Source: Methanofollis aquaemaris
GTDB lineage: Archaea > Halobacteriota > Methanomicrobia > Methanomicrobiales > Methanofollaceae
Direction of reading: 5' to 3'
DNA length: 64,000 bases
Assembly (NCBI RefSeq): GCF_017357525.1
Contig: NZ_CP036172.1
Span: forward strand, 248,001-312,000
The notes beneath the pieces were generated by a model. It was not told the DNA's origin, searched no databases, and worked only from the letters and a program-made list of their open reading frames with translations. The position numbers and the translations under genes were made by a program. Below are positions 41,761-50,108 of the stretch, in pieces. Position 1 is the first letter of the stretch, and every line of letters starts with the position of its first letter.

Positions 41761-43539
41761 TCAGCCCTGAATCACGGCGACGAGCGCCAGTGCATCTTTC
41801 AGCCGGGTGATCTCACCCGCCGTCTCTTCGATCTCCCGGTCACGCCGCGCCGACGCCGTGCGGACCGCCGTGCCGGTGACCTGGACCGCCTCGTCCAGTT
41901 CGGTGTCCAGGTCTTCCTTGAACCGCCTGAAGGCGGCGTCGATGTTCTGGCGCGTGGCCCACCTGAGGTTCTCGACATTGTAGAGGGCGAGGCGTTCGAT
42001 CTGGTCGGTGAGCCTCGCCCGCATCCGCCTCGCCCGCAGGCGGCTCGGCATGGCCCGCTCGATGAGGTCGGCGCCGACAGGGGAGAGGACGCTCCCCCAG
42101 TGTTTCCGCAAGACCCAGAAGGGTTCGCGCTCGACCACGTAGATCTCGCGCCGAGGACGGGCCGGAGTCGGGACCGCAAAGAGCGTGGCCGCCTCCTGGC
42201 GCACGCTCTCGACAAGACCGTCGACCTGGTCCTGGTGACGCTGGAGCCTGGCCGCAAGATCCCCGTCGACGAGGGCGGTGGTCTCTGCGAGGAGGGCTGA
42301 GAAGTAGTCGGGAATAAAGGCGGCGAGGGCGTCAATGGCGGCCTGCTCGTCCAGTCGACCCTGCGGGGAAGTGCGGAGCGCCTCAAAGGCGACCTCGTCC
42401 AGGCGTGCGATCGCACTCTCCCTGAGGCGCCCGGCCTCGGCCTCAAGGAGGGCGTTCACCCGCCGGTGGTCGCCCTCGATCTGGTCGGCGATCGCCTGGC
42501 GCTTCTCCTCGGCCTCCGTGATCACGGCGTCGAAGACCTGACACTTCTCTTCGAGGTCTTCGAGAGGGGTCTCGTGCGAGCGGAGTTCGAGTTCGAGGTG
42601 GAACCTGAGTTCGTCCACGACGGTGCGGGCCCGCCGCTCCATCGCCTCGCAGAGGACGTCCTCTTTCTCGTGGACGAGGAAAGTAACGAGGTGGTCGACG
42701 ACGGCGTCAAGCCCGCTCTGCCGCCAGGCCTCCTCGTCGCCTTCTTCCCGCGCCCGGAGTCCGGTCCTGGCCGAGACCGAAAAGATCGTCAGGTCTTCCC
42801 CGTCCTCCCCGGTCTCCCCTGCAAGCACCTCTCTGAGAAACGCGACGGCGGTCTCCTGTTCGTCCTCTGAGAGGTAGTCGACCTTGTTGAGGAGGAAGAA
42901 GAGCCGGGGGACGGCGTGGCGCACCTCACGGAGGAAGCCGACCTCGACCTCGGTGATCGGCGGGTCTGCCGAGAGGAGGAAGAGGGCGGCGTCGCATCGA
43001 GGGAGGAGGGCGAGGGTCGTCTCGGTGTTGTGGCGGTGGGTGGACCCGATGCCGGGCGTGTCGATGAGGACCACATCCTCAAGCAGGGGCGCCGGGTGGA
43101 CGACCTCGACCGAGGCGACGTGTTTCTCGTTTCCCGGGTTGCGGTCTTCGGCGACATATTCGAGGAGGACGGCTCTCATCTCCTCGGCGTCCCCGGCCTG
43201 GACGACCTTCTCCTCGCCTTCGTCCTCGAATCTGACCCGCACCTCCCGCCGCGCCCCATACGTGACGACGGTCGGGACGGCGGTGAGCGGGACCACCCCG
43301 CGTGGCAGGACGTCCTCGCCGATGAGGGCGTTCAACAGTGTGCTCTTGCCGCGTTTGAACTGGCCGAGCACGGCAAGATGAAATCTGCCGGCGTCGAGGC
43401 GGTCGGCAAGGTCGAGGAGGCGGGTCTCGTACCTGGCGTAGTCTGGCCCGAGGCCGCGGACGCACGCGATCGCACGCTCAAGGGTCTCTGGTCGGCGGGG
43501 AGAGGCGGGTGCTCCCTCGTGGTTAAGTGTCTGCTGCAT
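41761..43539 (-). CDS. Dynamin-like large GTPase
   Basis: 592 residues from ATG 43539 (AGAAGGAG upstream). G1 [16 protein letters not shown] (about residues 57-72), G2 threonine in [10 protein letters not shown]3 DTPGIGS and G4 LNKVD make an intact dynamin-type G domain. Behind it lie long charged helices (residues ~290-480, rich in E/R, likely the bundle/stalk) and a C-terminal helical region (residues ~500-592) with no obvious membrane span. Bacterial and archaeal relatives remodel or protect membranes, often under stress or phage attack. Operon-like pairing with enolase is unexpected and may be only chance clustering. Confidence 0.88.
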   Translation of the reverse strand: MQQTLNHEGAPASPRRPETLERAIACVRGLGPDYARYETRLLDLADRLDAGRFHLAVLGQFKRGKSTLLNALIGEDVLPRGVVPLTAVPTVVTYGARREVRVRFEDEGEEKVVQAGDAEEMRAVLLEYVAEDRNPGNEKHVASVEVVHPAPLLEDVVLIDTPGIGSTHRHNTETTLALLPRCDAALFLLSADPPITEVEVGFLREVRHAVPRLFFLLNKVDYLSEDEQETAVAFLREVLAGETGEDGEDLTIFSVSARTGLRAREEGDEEAWRQSGLDAVVDHLVTFLVHEKEDVLCEAMERRARTVVDELRFHLELELRSHETPLEDLEEKCQVFDAVITEAEEKRQAIADQIEGDHRRVNALLEAEAGRLRESAIARLDEVAFEALRTSPQGRLDEQAAIDALAAFIPDYFSALLAETTALVDGDLAARLQRHQDQVDGLVESVRQEAATLFAVPTPARPRREIYVVEREPFWVLRKHWGSVLSPVGADLIERAMPSRLRARRMRARLTDQIERLALYNVENLRWATRQNIDAAFRRFKEDLDTELDEAVQVTGTAVRTASARRDREIEETAGEITRLKDALALVAVIQG

Positions 43540-44319
43540 GCTCCTTCTCCAGTGCGAAATCACGGAATGCTCGGGGAATGCAGGAGTTATCAGCACAAAA
43601 GGCGGTTTAAGGTGAACTCCATCACCTGGATAGAATGAAGTATGCACCGGTGCCGCATTAATTCTTTGCAATTGGGTGGGGGGATGTGATGAGGGACAAC
43701 TTTTTAGAATCAAAAATGATGGCGTTCATCTGATCCTGCGCCCTGCGATCTCCCGCCTATCGCCACGGAGGGGAGCGAACGAGAGCGAGTGTGAGAAAAT
43801 CTCCGATTTTCGAGGTCCGGGGGCGGAGTCCCCCGGTGGATGATGAGTGGTACACTTTCTGCACCACTCCCCCCCCTCCCTCCTTCCTCTCAGATCACCC
43901 GACGACGGGCTTCATGGGCCGTGCGTCCCCTGAACCCCTCGTCATGAAGATCGATCGTGGACGGCATCTCGGCGAACAAAAAAGAGAATGCTCATCTGAT
44001 CTCCGCCTCTGTCGTCCTCGACCAATCGTGACGCGGGGGGTCCGGGGGGTGCAACCCCCCGGCGGATGATACAAAGACCCCCGGGCGAGAGAGTATGAGA
44101 CGACGAGCAAGGCACATCCTCACCTTGGATTGGCGAGGGGTTTTGCAGATCCCTCTCCCAAAGTGGAGAGAGAATGATCAGAACCCACATATAACTATAG
44201 AATTATATTTCCCAATACACGCACCCCGGGTCCCCTGCGACTCCCTGGAAGGCGGTCTGGCCGTTGGATTCTGGTGCGGTCCTCCGCCTTCCAGAGACAG
44301 ACCCCATGAAGGTGATGAG
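43540..44319. other. Gap of 780 bases: repeats and the promoter of the next gene
   Basis: A tail of family A (43690-43735) is followed by GAAAATC-TCC-GATTTTC (43797-43813, perfect 7-base stem), a CCGGGGG/CCCCCGG hairpin (43817-43836), family A copy 2, and CCGGGGGG/CCCCCCGG (44042-44062). ATATAACTATAG (about 44188-44200) is the likely TATA element for the rightward gene. No gene seen. Confidence 0.55.
43891..44003. repeat. Dispersed intergenic repeat, family A, copy 2
   Basis: CAGATCACCCGACGACGGGC, TTCATGGGCCGTGCGTCCCC, CTCGTCATGAAGATCGAT and GGACGGCATC; colinear with the copies at 4.74 and 45.35 kb. Confidence 0.6.
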
Positions 44320-45087
44320 ATGAAAAAACGCACAATTTTTGGGATCAGCGTCCTGGTCCTGCTGGCACTCGTCCTGATCTCGTACTGGTTCCTCTCCGGT
44401 CCCGGCGCCGACCCCCTTGGACCAAACCTCAACACGACAGGGAACGAAACGACGGCTGGAAACATCACCCGTCTCTCTGACGAGGAGAACAAGACTCCTC
44501 TGGCTGAAACCCCCGACGAAACCCCCGACCAGACACCTGTCGAGACCATAGAAGACGCACTCGCGGCCAGGAACATCACGTTGAGTAATGAGGAGGACGC
44601 CATTCTTCTGACCCAGGACACCGACCTCGCCGCATTTGCCCGTGAGCGGATGAACAGCCACGGGGTATTCCAGGAAGAACTGGCCGGTACGGTGCCGGGC
44701 GAACCGGTCTATGTATACTCGCTGGACGAAAAACTGAACGATTACTACCTCATCCCCTTTGAAAAGGACGGGTATATCGCTGTCATTGCAACGGTTACCA
44801 TCATGGACGATATTGCACTCTTCGGCAGCGTGACTGCTCCTTCAATTCAGACAAAGGACGTCGTGCGGCCGACACTGGAAGAGGCCAGGGAGGTGCTCTC
44901 TGAGCGCGGCCATGACGACGACCTGGATGCCAGACTGGTCTGGAAGCCCTGCCTGCAGACCATGTCGCGACTCCAGCCAGTATGGGAGTTCAGCAACGAT
45001 GACGGAGAGACGTGGTACGTCTGCTATTCTTTCGACGACACGATAGAGGTCTATGACGAACTGACCGAAAAGACGCGTGCAGGCTGA
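44320..45087 (+). CDS. Membrane-anchored extracellular protein, paralogue of the 22 kb protein
   Basis: 255 residues from ATG 44320 (AAGGTGATGAG upstream). N-terminal anchor RTIFGISVLVLLALVLISYWFL, a Thr/Asn/Pro-rich linker with sequons (NTTGNETTAGN, then ETPDETPDQTPVE), then a compact domain. DYYLIPFEKDGYIAVIATV and PVWEFSNDDGETWYVCYSFDDTIEVYDEL match the order and wording of the protein encoded at 21974-22558, so both carry the same uncharacterised extracellular domain. Followed by a strong hairpin at 45175-45202. Confidence 0.75.
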   Translation: MKKRTIFGISVLVLLALVLISYWFLSGPGADPLGPNLNTTGNETTAGNITRLSDEENKTPLAETPDETPDQTPVETIEDALAARNITLSNEEDAILLTQDTDLAAFARERMNSHGVFQEELAGTVPGEPVYVYSLDEKLNDYYLIPFEKDGYIAVIATVTIMDDIALFGSVTAPSIQTKDVVRPTLEEAREVLSERGHDDDLDARLVWKPCLQTMSRLQPVWEFSNDDGETWYVCYSFDDTIEVYDELTEKTRAG

Positions 45088-45174
45088 GAGCCACGCCCCT
45101 CACTCACTCCCTCTTTTTTGCGGGAACATTTCCCTTCCCCTCCTGCCGTGGCCCGCCCGCTCAGGCATGCGAAG

Positions 45175-45202
45175 ATCAAAGATTTTTCCGTGAATCTTTG
45201 AT
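45175..45202 (+). terminator. Hairpin behind the 44.3 kb gene
   Basis: ATCAAAGATT (45175-45184) and AATCTTTGAT (45193-45202) form a perfect ten-base stem with an eight-base loop, 88 bases after the stop. Confidence 0.45.
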
Positions 45203-45352
45203 TCTCGACGGCGCAGTCCCGGCTGAACGATACGAACACTCCGTCCAGCACTCATCTGATCCCCTGCTCAACGATCTCCCTTCAATCGCCGTCCCGGGGG
45301 TCCGGGAGCGAAGTACCCCGGTGGGAGGGTGAGCAGCACACTTCCTTAAAGC

Positions 45353-45450
45353 ACCTGACCACGGGATTCATGGGCCGTGCGGCCCCTGGTCCCCTCATCA
45401 TGAAAAATGGTCAGGGACAACATTTTGCCGATCAAAATAGATGGCGTCAA
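45353..45450. repeat. Dispersed intergenic repeat, family A, copy 3
   Basis: CCTGACCACGGGATTCATGG, GCCGTGCGGCCCC and TCATCATGAAAAATGG, then GGGACAACATTTTG and ATCAAAATAGATGGCG. The last two blocks also occur alone at 43.69-43.73 kb. Confidence 0.6.
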
Positions 45451-45768
45451 TTTGGCCCGCCGCTCTCCGCTCTCCCCCCTATCGCCCTCACGAAGTTCAC
45501 CCAAAAACCATCACACGAAAGTTCAAGAACCACAGACAATTCGGAGATCCCCTATGAAAGAAAATTTCTGATCTCCCGTGCACGAGAAAACCGAAACATA
45601 CCCCGCCAGAAAAAATCATCACACTTCAAAAAATTCCTTGGCACCCCCAGGGCATGCCGCTCACAAAAAATTCACAAAAAAACGCGGAAAGGCGGTCTAC
45701 TCTTCAGCCCTGCCCCGCATCAGGATAGGGGCGAGGACGACAAACTCCTCTTCAGATGCATCAATGGC

Positions 45769-45837
45769 GCCTTCCCGACCCTATCTTCATCCCGGGGGTC
45801 CGGGGGCAGAGCCCCCGGCGCAAGAATGAGGAAAGGC
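45769..45837 (+). repeat. Dispersed repeat, family B, copy 7
   Basis: GCCTTCCC (45769-45776), ATCCCGGGGGTCC, hairpin GGGGGCAGAGCCCCC and GAGGAAAGGC; one arm has a single change. Confidence 0.7.
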
Positions 45838-45889
45838 GATGGATTCAAGGTCATAGGGGGTTGAGGGGATGAAAAGAGGATGGTTTCTA

Positions 45890-46012
45890 CAGGGCCGAAG
45901 AACCCCTTCTTCCCTGAATTCTTCTTTTCGAGTTCGAGGATCTTCTCGTAGAGGTTCCTCTCTTCGTCAGAGAACTTCTTTGGCACGACAAGCCGCACTC
46001 TCCGCCCGGAAC
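45890..46012 (-). pseudogene. Fragment resembling the C-terminal end of a DnaJ-type co-chaperone
   Basis: The minus strand reads VRLVVPKKFSDEERNLYEKI, then LELEKKNSGKKGFFG, which is the usual closing segment of many DnaJ/CbpA proteins (VxxPxxLSxEExxLxxxLxxLE ... KKGFF). Nothing of the upstream domains is present, and the frame runs on into repeat DNA. It is a short remnant; identity rests on one segment only. Confidence 0.4.
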
Positions 46013-46050
46013 CTGGAGGACCATGCTGTGATTGATTCTGCCCGGGATTT

Positions 46051-46369
46051 TCAGTTCGACCGTGCGGTCGTCGATAATTTCTGGGATCTGCGGGGTGATG
46101 CCGCGTGAACTCGAACTGATGTATTCCTATGCCTCGTACCGATACATGCTCGGCCGTTGCCCTGACCCGACGGTCTACCGATCGAGATTGTCCATCTGAA
46201 GGGATATCTCAGAAAGACGAAAGGGACGTACTGGCATCCCGGTCACCCTCGTGCCGCCTGGCGGGACCATCGCCGCGTTCAGGGATCTTGAGGCGAGATC
46301 CCCCCCCAACGGCAGTCTGGGCATGCGGGGGGCCGGGAGGAGTTTGCGGCGATGTTCAGGGGACTGTGA
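46051..46369 (+). pseudogene. Decayed second copy of the DUF5591 (ArcS-like) gene
   Basis: Colinear with the intact gene at 37207-37875 from its middle to its stop. Shared stretches include GAACTCGAACTGATGTA, TATGCCTCGTACCG, TACATGCTCGGCCG, GGATATCTCAGAAAGACG, GGCATCCCGGTCACCCTCGT and GAGTTTGCGGCG then CAGGGGACTGTGAC. Against that copy it lacks the region encoding the PC-x3-KPY motif, has a roughly 60-base deletion after the KDxxGTYxH region, an early stop and small frameshifts. Clearly dead. Confidence 0.85.
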
Positions 46370-46371
46370 CT

Positions 46372-46770
46372 CTATGATCCAGCCGCGTCCTCGACCTCCT
46401 CCAGCCACTCGTCCCTCCTCGTCGCCAGATACATCACCGTCGCCCGACTTTCCCGCACCCGTTCACAAAGTGCCCGCCCGAGTGCCGCCGCACATTCGGG
46501 ACACGGGGCATAGAGGGCCGGGTCGTGCTCCACCACGATGCTCTGCCGCTGCACTTCGCCGAGCAGAAGAAGGAGCTCCCTCGCGTCCCGCACCGGCCAG
46601 GCATCCACATCCCCCGCGAGCATGCCGCCGATCGCGTCGAGGACGGGGTGCGTCCTCCCGCAGAAGTAGACCGGCGGAGGATCCGTTTCCCTGACAACCA
46701 GGGCAACCTCCTCCCTGGGTGCGACGAGGACGGTGAAGGCGGCCTGCCTGATGACGGTCTTTTGATGCAT
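46372..46770 (-). CDS. Conserved protein of unknown function (132 residues)
   Basis: Start at ATG 46770 (MHQKTVIRQAAFTVLVAPREEVALVV); codons further upstream are not coding in character. The protein is soluble, with ALYAPCPECAAALGRAL containing a C-x2-C pair that could hold a metal, and a long C-terminal helix. It lies 109 bases downstream of the CooC-like gene on the same strand. Its 3' end is next to the decayed DUF5591 copy. No family recognised. Confidence 0.6.
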   Translation of the reverse strand: MHQKTVIRQAAFTVLVAPREEVALVVRETDPPPVYFCGRTHPVLDAIGGMLAGDVDAWPVRDARELLLLLGEVQRQSIVVEHDPALYAPCPECAAALGRALCERVRESRATVMYLATRRDEWLEEVEDAAGS

Positions 46771-46879
46771 ATGTTCCGTCCGGTTTTCCAGATAATGAGA
46801 TGATGGCGTGCGTGCGGTCCGAAAGTGTTTTTTGGTCTGAGAGGGGGGGACAGACCGGGTCCGCCCCGACCCACCCCAT

Positions 46880-47644
46880 CTATCCCAGATCTTCGATGAG
46901 TCGCCGGCCCAGCAGTCTGATCTCCGAAAGGTCGGTTGCGATCTCCTCGCCCCTGAGACCGGCCCCCATGAGATCCGCATCCGTTGGAATGACCGCAGCG
47001 ATCCGATCACCCTCTTTGATGTTCTCTCGCATGAGGGGCTCGCTTGTCTCGTCCACCTTATTCAGGATGAAGTACACCGGTTTGTCCATGCTCCGGGCCA
47101 TCTCCAGAACCTTCTCCGAGAGTCTCAGCGACTCGAAGGACGGGTCGATGAGCATCAGGACCGCATCCGCGTTCTCCTCGATTCCCCTCCCGAAGTGCTC
47201 GATGCCCGCCTCGGTGTCGATGATCACCGTCTCGCCGGGGTTCAGAGTCAGGTTGCCGATGAACTGCCGTGCAAGCATCCCCATCGGACAGGCACACCCC
47301 TCGCCCGCCTCGTGGATCTTCCCGATTGCGACGAGTATTACGCCGTCCTTCTCCGAGATATAACTCGCCGGAAGATCGGCCAGCCCCCATGCTTCTTCAA
47401 AGAACGAGACCGAACCATAGTCTGGCGCCGCCTCCATGATCCTCTGCATGACGGCCTGCTTGCCCCCATAGTAACCGGTAAAATCCTGAGGAAGGTCGAG
47501 GCCCAGTTGCCGGTGGAGGCCGAAGTTCGACTCGTCGGTGTCGACGACAAGGACCGGGCTGCCATTCTCTGCCAGTGATTTTGCGAGGAGGGCTGCAACC
47601 GTGCTCTTGCCGCTCCCTCCCTTTCCGCATAGAACAAGTTTCAT
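46880..47644 (-). CDS. cooC: CooC-type nickel-insertion ATPase (MinD/ParA fold)
   Basis: 254 residues. Deviant Walker A CGKGGSGKST (6-15) with the extra lysine of the MinD class; VVDTDESN (33-40) as switch I; GEGCACPMG with Cys117-x-Cys119, the C-x-C pair that binds nickel in CooC dimers; VIIDTEAGIEHFGRGI as switch II/Walker B. CooC loads nickel into carbon monoxide dehydrogenase or the acetyl-CoA decarbonylase/synthase of methanogens; no such enzyme is encoded in this window. Upstream lies a TATA-like ACTTAAAATC and a perfect AATATC-C-GATATT palindrome. Confidence 0.9.
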   Translation of the reverse strand: MKLVLCGKGGSGKSTVAALLAKSLAENGSPVLVVDTDESNFGLHRQLGLDLPQDFTGYYGGKQAVMQRIMEAAPDYGSVSFFEEAWGLADLPASYISEKDGVILVAIGKIHEAGEGCACPMGMLARQFIGNLTLNPGETVIIDTEAGIEHFGRGIEENADAVLMLIDPSFESLRLSEKVLEMARSMDKPVYFILNKVDETSEPLMRENIKEGDRIAAVIPTDADLMGAGLRGEEIATDLSEIRLLGRRLIEDLG

Positions 47645-47677
47645 GATACTCCCGTTGTTACAATTCTGATTTTAAGT

Positions 47678-47690
47678 AATATCCGATATT
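47678..47690. promoter_or_regulatory. Operator-like palindrome upstream of cooC
   Basis: AATATC (47678-47683), one base, GATATT (47685-47690). It sits just upstream of the TATA-like element of the leftward cooC gene, where an activator or repressor could bind. Confidence 0.4.
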
Positions 47691-47864
47691 CAAAATTTCG
47701 ATATGGATCGCAAACGGTCCCGGCCTGATCGGCAGGCATGAATAAAGAAAGACCTCCCCGACATCCTGCCCGGATGCCAGGGACAGACTTTTTCTAAAGA
47801 GTAAGTTTCGTGAAGGCCTTCCCTTCGAAGGAACCCAGAACACCGGATGGACTCACAGGAACGG

Positions 47865-48698
47865 TCAGGCCCATCTCCGTTTCATACGATCGAGGGCGTC
47901 GAGCGCCCTGACGGCATACCAGGTATTCTCCAGCGTCGCCGTCCCGCCGAAGACCGACCTCGAAAACCCGCCGGTATCTCGCCTGCACCGGCGGACAAAT
48001 GCTCCGGCGCCGTCTGCCGGCGGCACCCCGAGAAGGCGGGCGGCTTCGACGCCGGCGGCGACATGTTCCAGATATGCCGGGACCGCCCCCGGCAGATTCA
48101 GATATCCATAGACCGGGTGGACACAGCAGGCCAGAAAAGATCTGGTGCTCGGGGGGACAACTCCAAAAAAGGCGGAGATCGCAAGAGCGTGATAGGTCTC
48201 GACGAGCGTGGAATACCCGCCGCCGTACCCGCTGTCAGGGCGATGACAGGTTCTGACCGCGTTGAGGAGGGCCGTTCGCACCGTGGGGGAAGGGTGCGCC
48301 CTCAGAGTCAGGCAGAGTCTGACGAAAAGATGCGGCCTTGAGAGCAGACTCGTCGACTCGACCGGGCGCGTGCCGCCGTTGGAAACAGACGGAACGATCG
48401 AGAAGAGCCAGGGGAGCGGATCGCGCTCAGGCCCGAGGTCGAGGACGGCGAGAGACGAGAGTACATAGTACCCGCTCTCCAGCGAATAATACCGCCCGTC
48501 CTCCCCCTGCCTCTCAAGAAGCCAGCAGGCGGTTTCGGGATCGTCCGGCACCGCCCCGAGGAGGCGGAGAGTGTCGAGGGCGAAGAAGGTGTCCGCAGGG
48601 TTTGGTTCTTCGAGGCGGTAGAAACAGTAACCGCCGTCGGCACACCGCCGTTCGGCGATGTACCGGATACAGGAACAGATGATCTCGTCGGTGAACAT
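47865..48698 (-). CDS. Prenyltransferase/squalene-cyclase-like alpha-toroid protein
   Basis: 277 residues built of repeated helix pairs with the glycine-rich turns of the terpenoid-cyclase/protein-prenyltransferase toroid: DGGYCFYRLEEPNPADTFFALDTLRLLG, DGRYYSLESGYYVLSSLAVLDL, YGGGYSTLVETYHALAISAFFG and TGGFSRSVFGGTATLENTWYAVRALDAL. The QW-like repeats match that fold, but the DxDD motif of squalene cyclases and the zinc ligands of prenyltransferases are not evident, so it may be non-enzymatic or of a different specificity. ATG 48698. It stands alone between cooC and a potassium channel. Confidence 0.75.
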   Translation of the reverse strand: MFTDEIICSCIRYIAERRCADGGYCFYRLEEPNPADTFFALDTLRLLGAVPDDPETACWLLERQGEDGRYYSLESGYYVLSSLAVLDLGPERDPLPWLFSIVPSVSNGGTRPVESTSLLSRPHLFVRLCLTLRAHPSPTVRTALLNAVRTCHRPDSGYGGGYSTLVETYHALAISAFFGVVPPSTRSFLACCVHPVYGYLNLPGAVPAYLEHVAAGVEAARLLGVPPADGAGAFVRRCRRDTGGFSRSVFGGTATLENTWYAVRALDALDRMKRRWA

Positions 48699-48861
48699 AG
48701 AACCTCATGCAGACGTCATCAGCCTGGTCGGCGTTTGAAGGCGGACGTCATCGCCTGCATGCGGTCGTTGATCAGAGATGATTTCGAGTGGGGAAGGATA
48801 AGGGTGGCGGTCCCCCTCCCGGAGATGCAAAAACTCATATAAACAGAGACTCATCTGCGGG

Positions 48862-49551
48862 ATGATCAGGATGCACGGGAGATGGCGGGAGAGCCTGCGG
48901 ACTAAAGTGGGTGACCTCTCAGTCTATCGGTTCAGAATATTGCTCTTTTTCCTGATCCTCACCCTGATCATCATTCCGCTGGCTGTGGTGTACCCCGAAT
49001 TCAACCCCCTCTTTCTCATTTTCTTCTCCATGGTCATCATCAGCGGGGTCTTTGCGGCACAGAGAAAACGACATTTTCTCATCCTCATCCTCCTCCTCGC
49101 CATCCCCGCGGTCGCCGCCCGTTGGATCTCCTACCTCTTCCCCACCGCCGTCAGTGAGATCACCGTCCACCTCTTTGCCCTCCTCTTCTTCTCGTTCTTC
49201 GCCGTCTATCTCCTGGAGATCGTGCTCAGGGCAAAAACGATTACCGGCGACACCATCGCCGGGGCGATCAGCGTTTATCTGATCATGGGACTGACCTGGG
49301 CGCTGGCCTACCAGTTCATGGACGAGATTCAGCCAGGCTCGTTCGCCTACGACACCGGCACCGGGCCGGGCGGCGTGCTCTCTCTGATGGACTATGTCTA
49401 CTTCAGTTTCGTCACTATCACCACCCTGGGGTATGGCGACATCTACCCTCTCTCCCCGGTGGCGGAGTCGGCCGCCTCCTTCGAGGCGGTGACCGGGACG
49501 ATCTATATTGCGGTGCTCATCGCAAGGCTGGTGGGGTCGATGGAGTGGTAG
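48862..49551 (+). CDS. Potassium-channel-like membrane protein with TLGYGD filter
   Basis: 229 residues. Several hydrophobic segments (about 25-45, 48-65, 70-90, 100-122, 130-150) precede a pore loop, VYFSFVTITTLGYGDIYPLS, whose TTLGYGD (187-193) is a consensus potassium selectivity filter, and a final inner helix (EAVTGTIYIAVLIARLVG). There is no cytosolic RCK/TrkA domain, so gating must come from the membrane part. A TATA-like CATATAAAC sits about 20 bases upstream; ATG 48862 or 48871 are both possible starts. Confidence 0.88.
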   Translation: MIRMHGRWRESLRTKVGDLSVYRFRILLFFLILTLIIIPLAVVYPEFNPLFLIFFSMVIISGVFAAQRKRHFLILILLLAIPAVAARWISYLFPTAVSEITVHLFALLFFSFFAVYLLEIVLRAKTITGDTIAGAISVYLIMGLTWALAYQFMDEIQPGSFAYDTGTGPGGVLSLMDYVYFSFVTITTLGYGDIYPLSPVAESAASFEAVTGTIYIAVLIARLVGSMEW

Positions 49552-49645
49552 GCGGCGAGACCAGAATTTCCGGGGCACCTTCACGCGATTCATCTCCCCC
49601 ACCTCAACGATACCCTGATAACGCTGCTCACCAGAGCAGAGTCTC

Positions 49646-50104
49646 ATGACTCACTGGCTTGCCATCGCCAACCGCGACAACGCCGTCGTCATTGAGAAAA
49701 AACAGATCTGGGGCGTCCCGAAACGATATGTCAACCAGATCGCGAAGACCGGACCGGGGGACACCCTCCTCGTCTATGTCGGGCAGGAGGTGGTCGACAG
49801 GGACACCACGCTCCCGCCGGCGATCACCGGGTGTTTTGCGATCACCTCAGAAGTCTATGAAGACACGAAAAAGATCTTCACCGCACCCCCCAGACTCAGG
49901 GACGAGATCTTCCCGTTGCGGATCAGACTCGCGCCCATCAAAGTCTTCGACCCACCCCTTGAGTTCAAACTCCTGATCCCGAAACTGGCATTCATCACCA
50001 ACAAGAGACAGTGGTCAGGGCATATCAGGGGGCAGGCGATGCGGGTAATCCCTGAGGAGGATTATGCATATATCATGAAGGCCGCCGAAACGCCGCGGGA
50101 CTGA
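49646..50104 (+). CDS. EVE-domain protein, copy 2
   Basis: 152 residues, a second full-length EVE protein. MTHWLAIANRDNAVVIEKKQIWGVPKRYVNQIAKTGPGDTLLVYVG contains the WGVPKR element (an aromatic/basic box of the family) and the GDTLLVY strand, then ITGCFAITSEVYED and FPLRIRLAPIKVF. Related to copy 1 at 32.6 kb, but longer and with the more canonical N-terminus. EVE domains are linked to recognition of modified bases; neither copy has a nuclease partner nearby. Confidence 0.9.
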   Translation: MTHWLAIANRDNAVVIEKKQIWGVPKRYVNQIAKTGPGDTLLVYVGQEVVDRDTTLPPAITGCFAITSEVYEDTKKIFTAPPRLRDEIFPLRIRLAPIKVFDPPLEFKLLIPKLAFITNKRQWSGHIRGQAMRVIPEEDYAYIMKAAETPRD

Positions 50105-50108
50105 GAAG

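Larger units (their letters stand above)
45088..46050. other. Repeat-rich gene-poor stretch
   Basis: After the hairpin at 45.18 kb come a degraded family B-like unit (45274-45330), family A copy 3, an A-rich block with repeated TCACAAAAAA-like words (about 45495-45690), family B copy 7, and a pseudogene scrap resembling a DnaJ C-terminus. No intact gene. Confidence 0.55.

Noticed and set aside
45495-45690. Possible replication origin in the A-rich block
   Set aside because: No Orc1/Cdc6 gene nearby and no ORB-like inverted G-rich motifs beside it.
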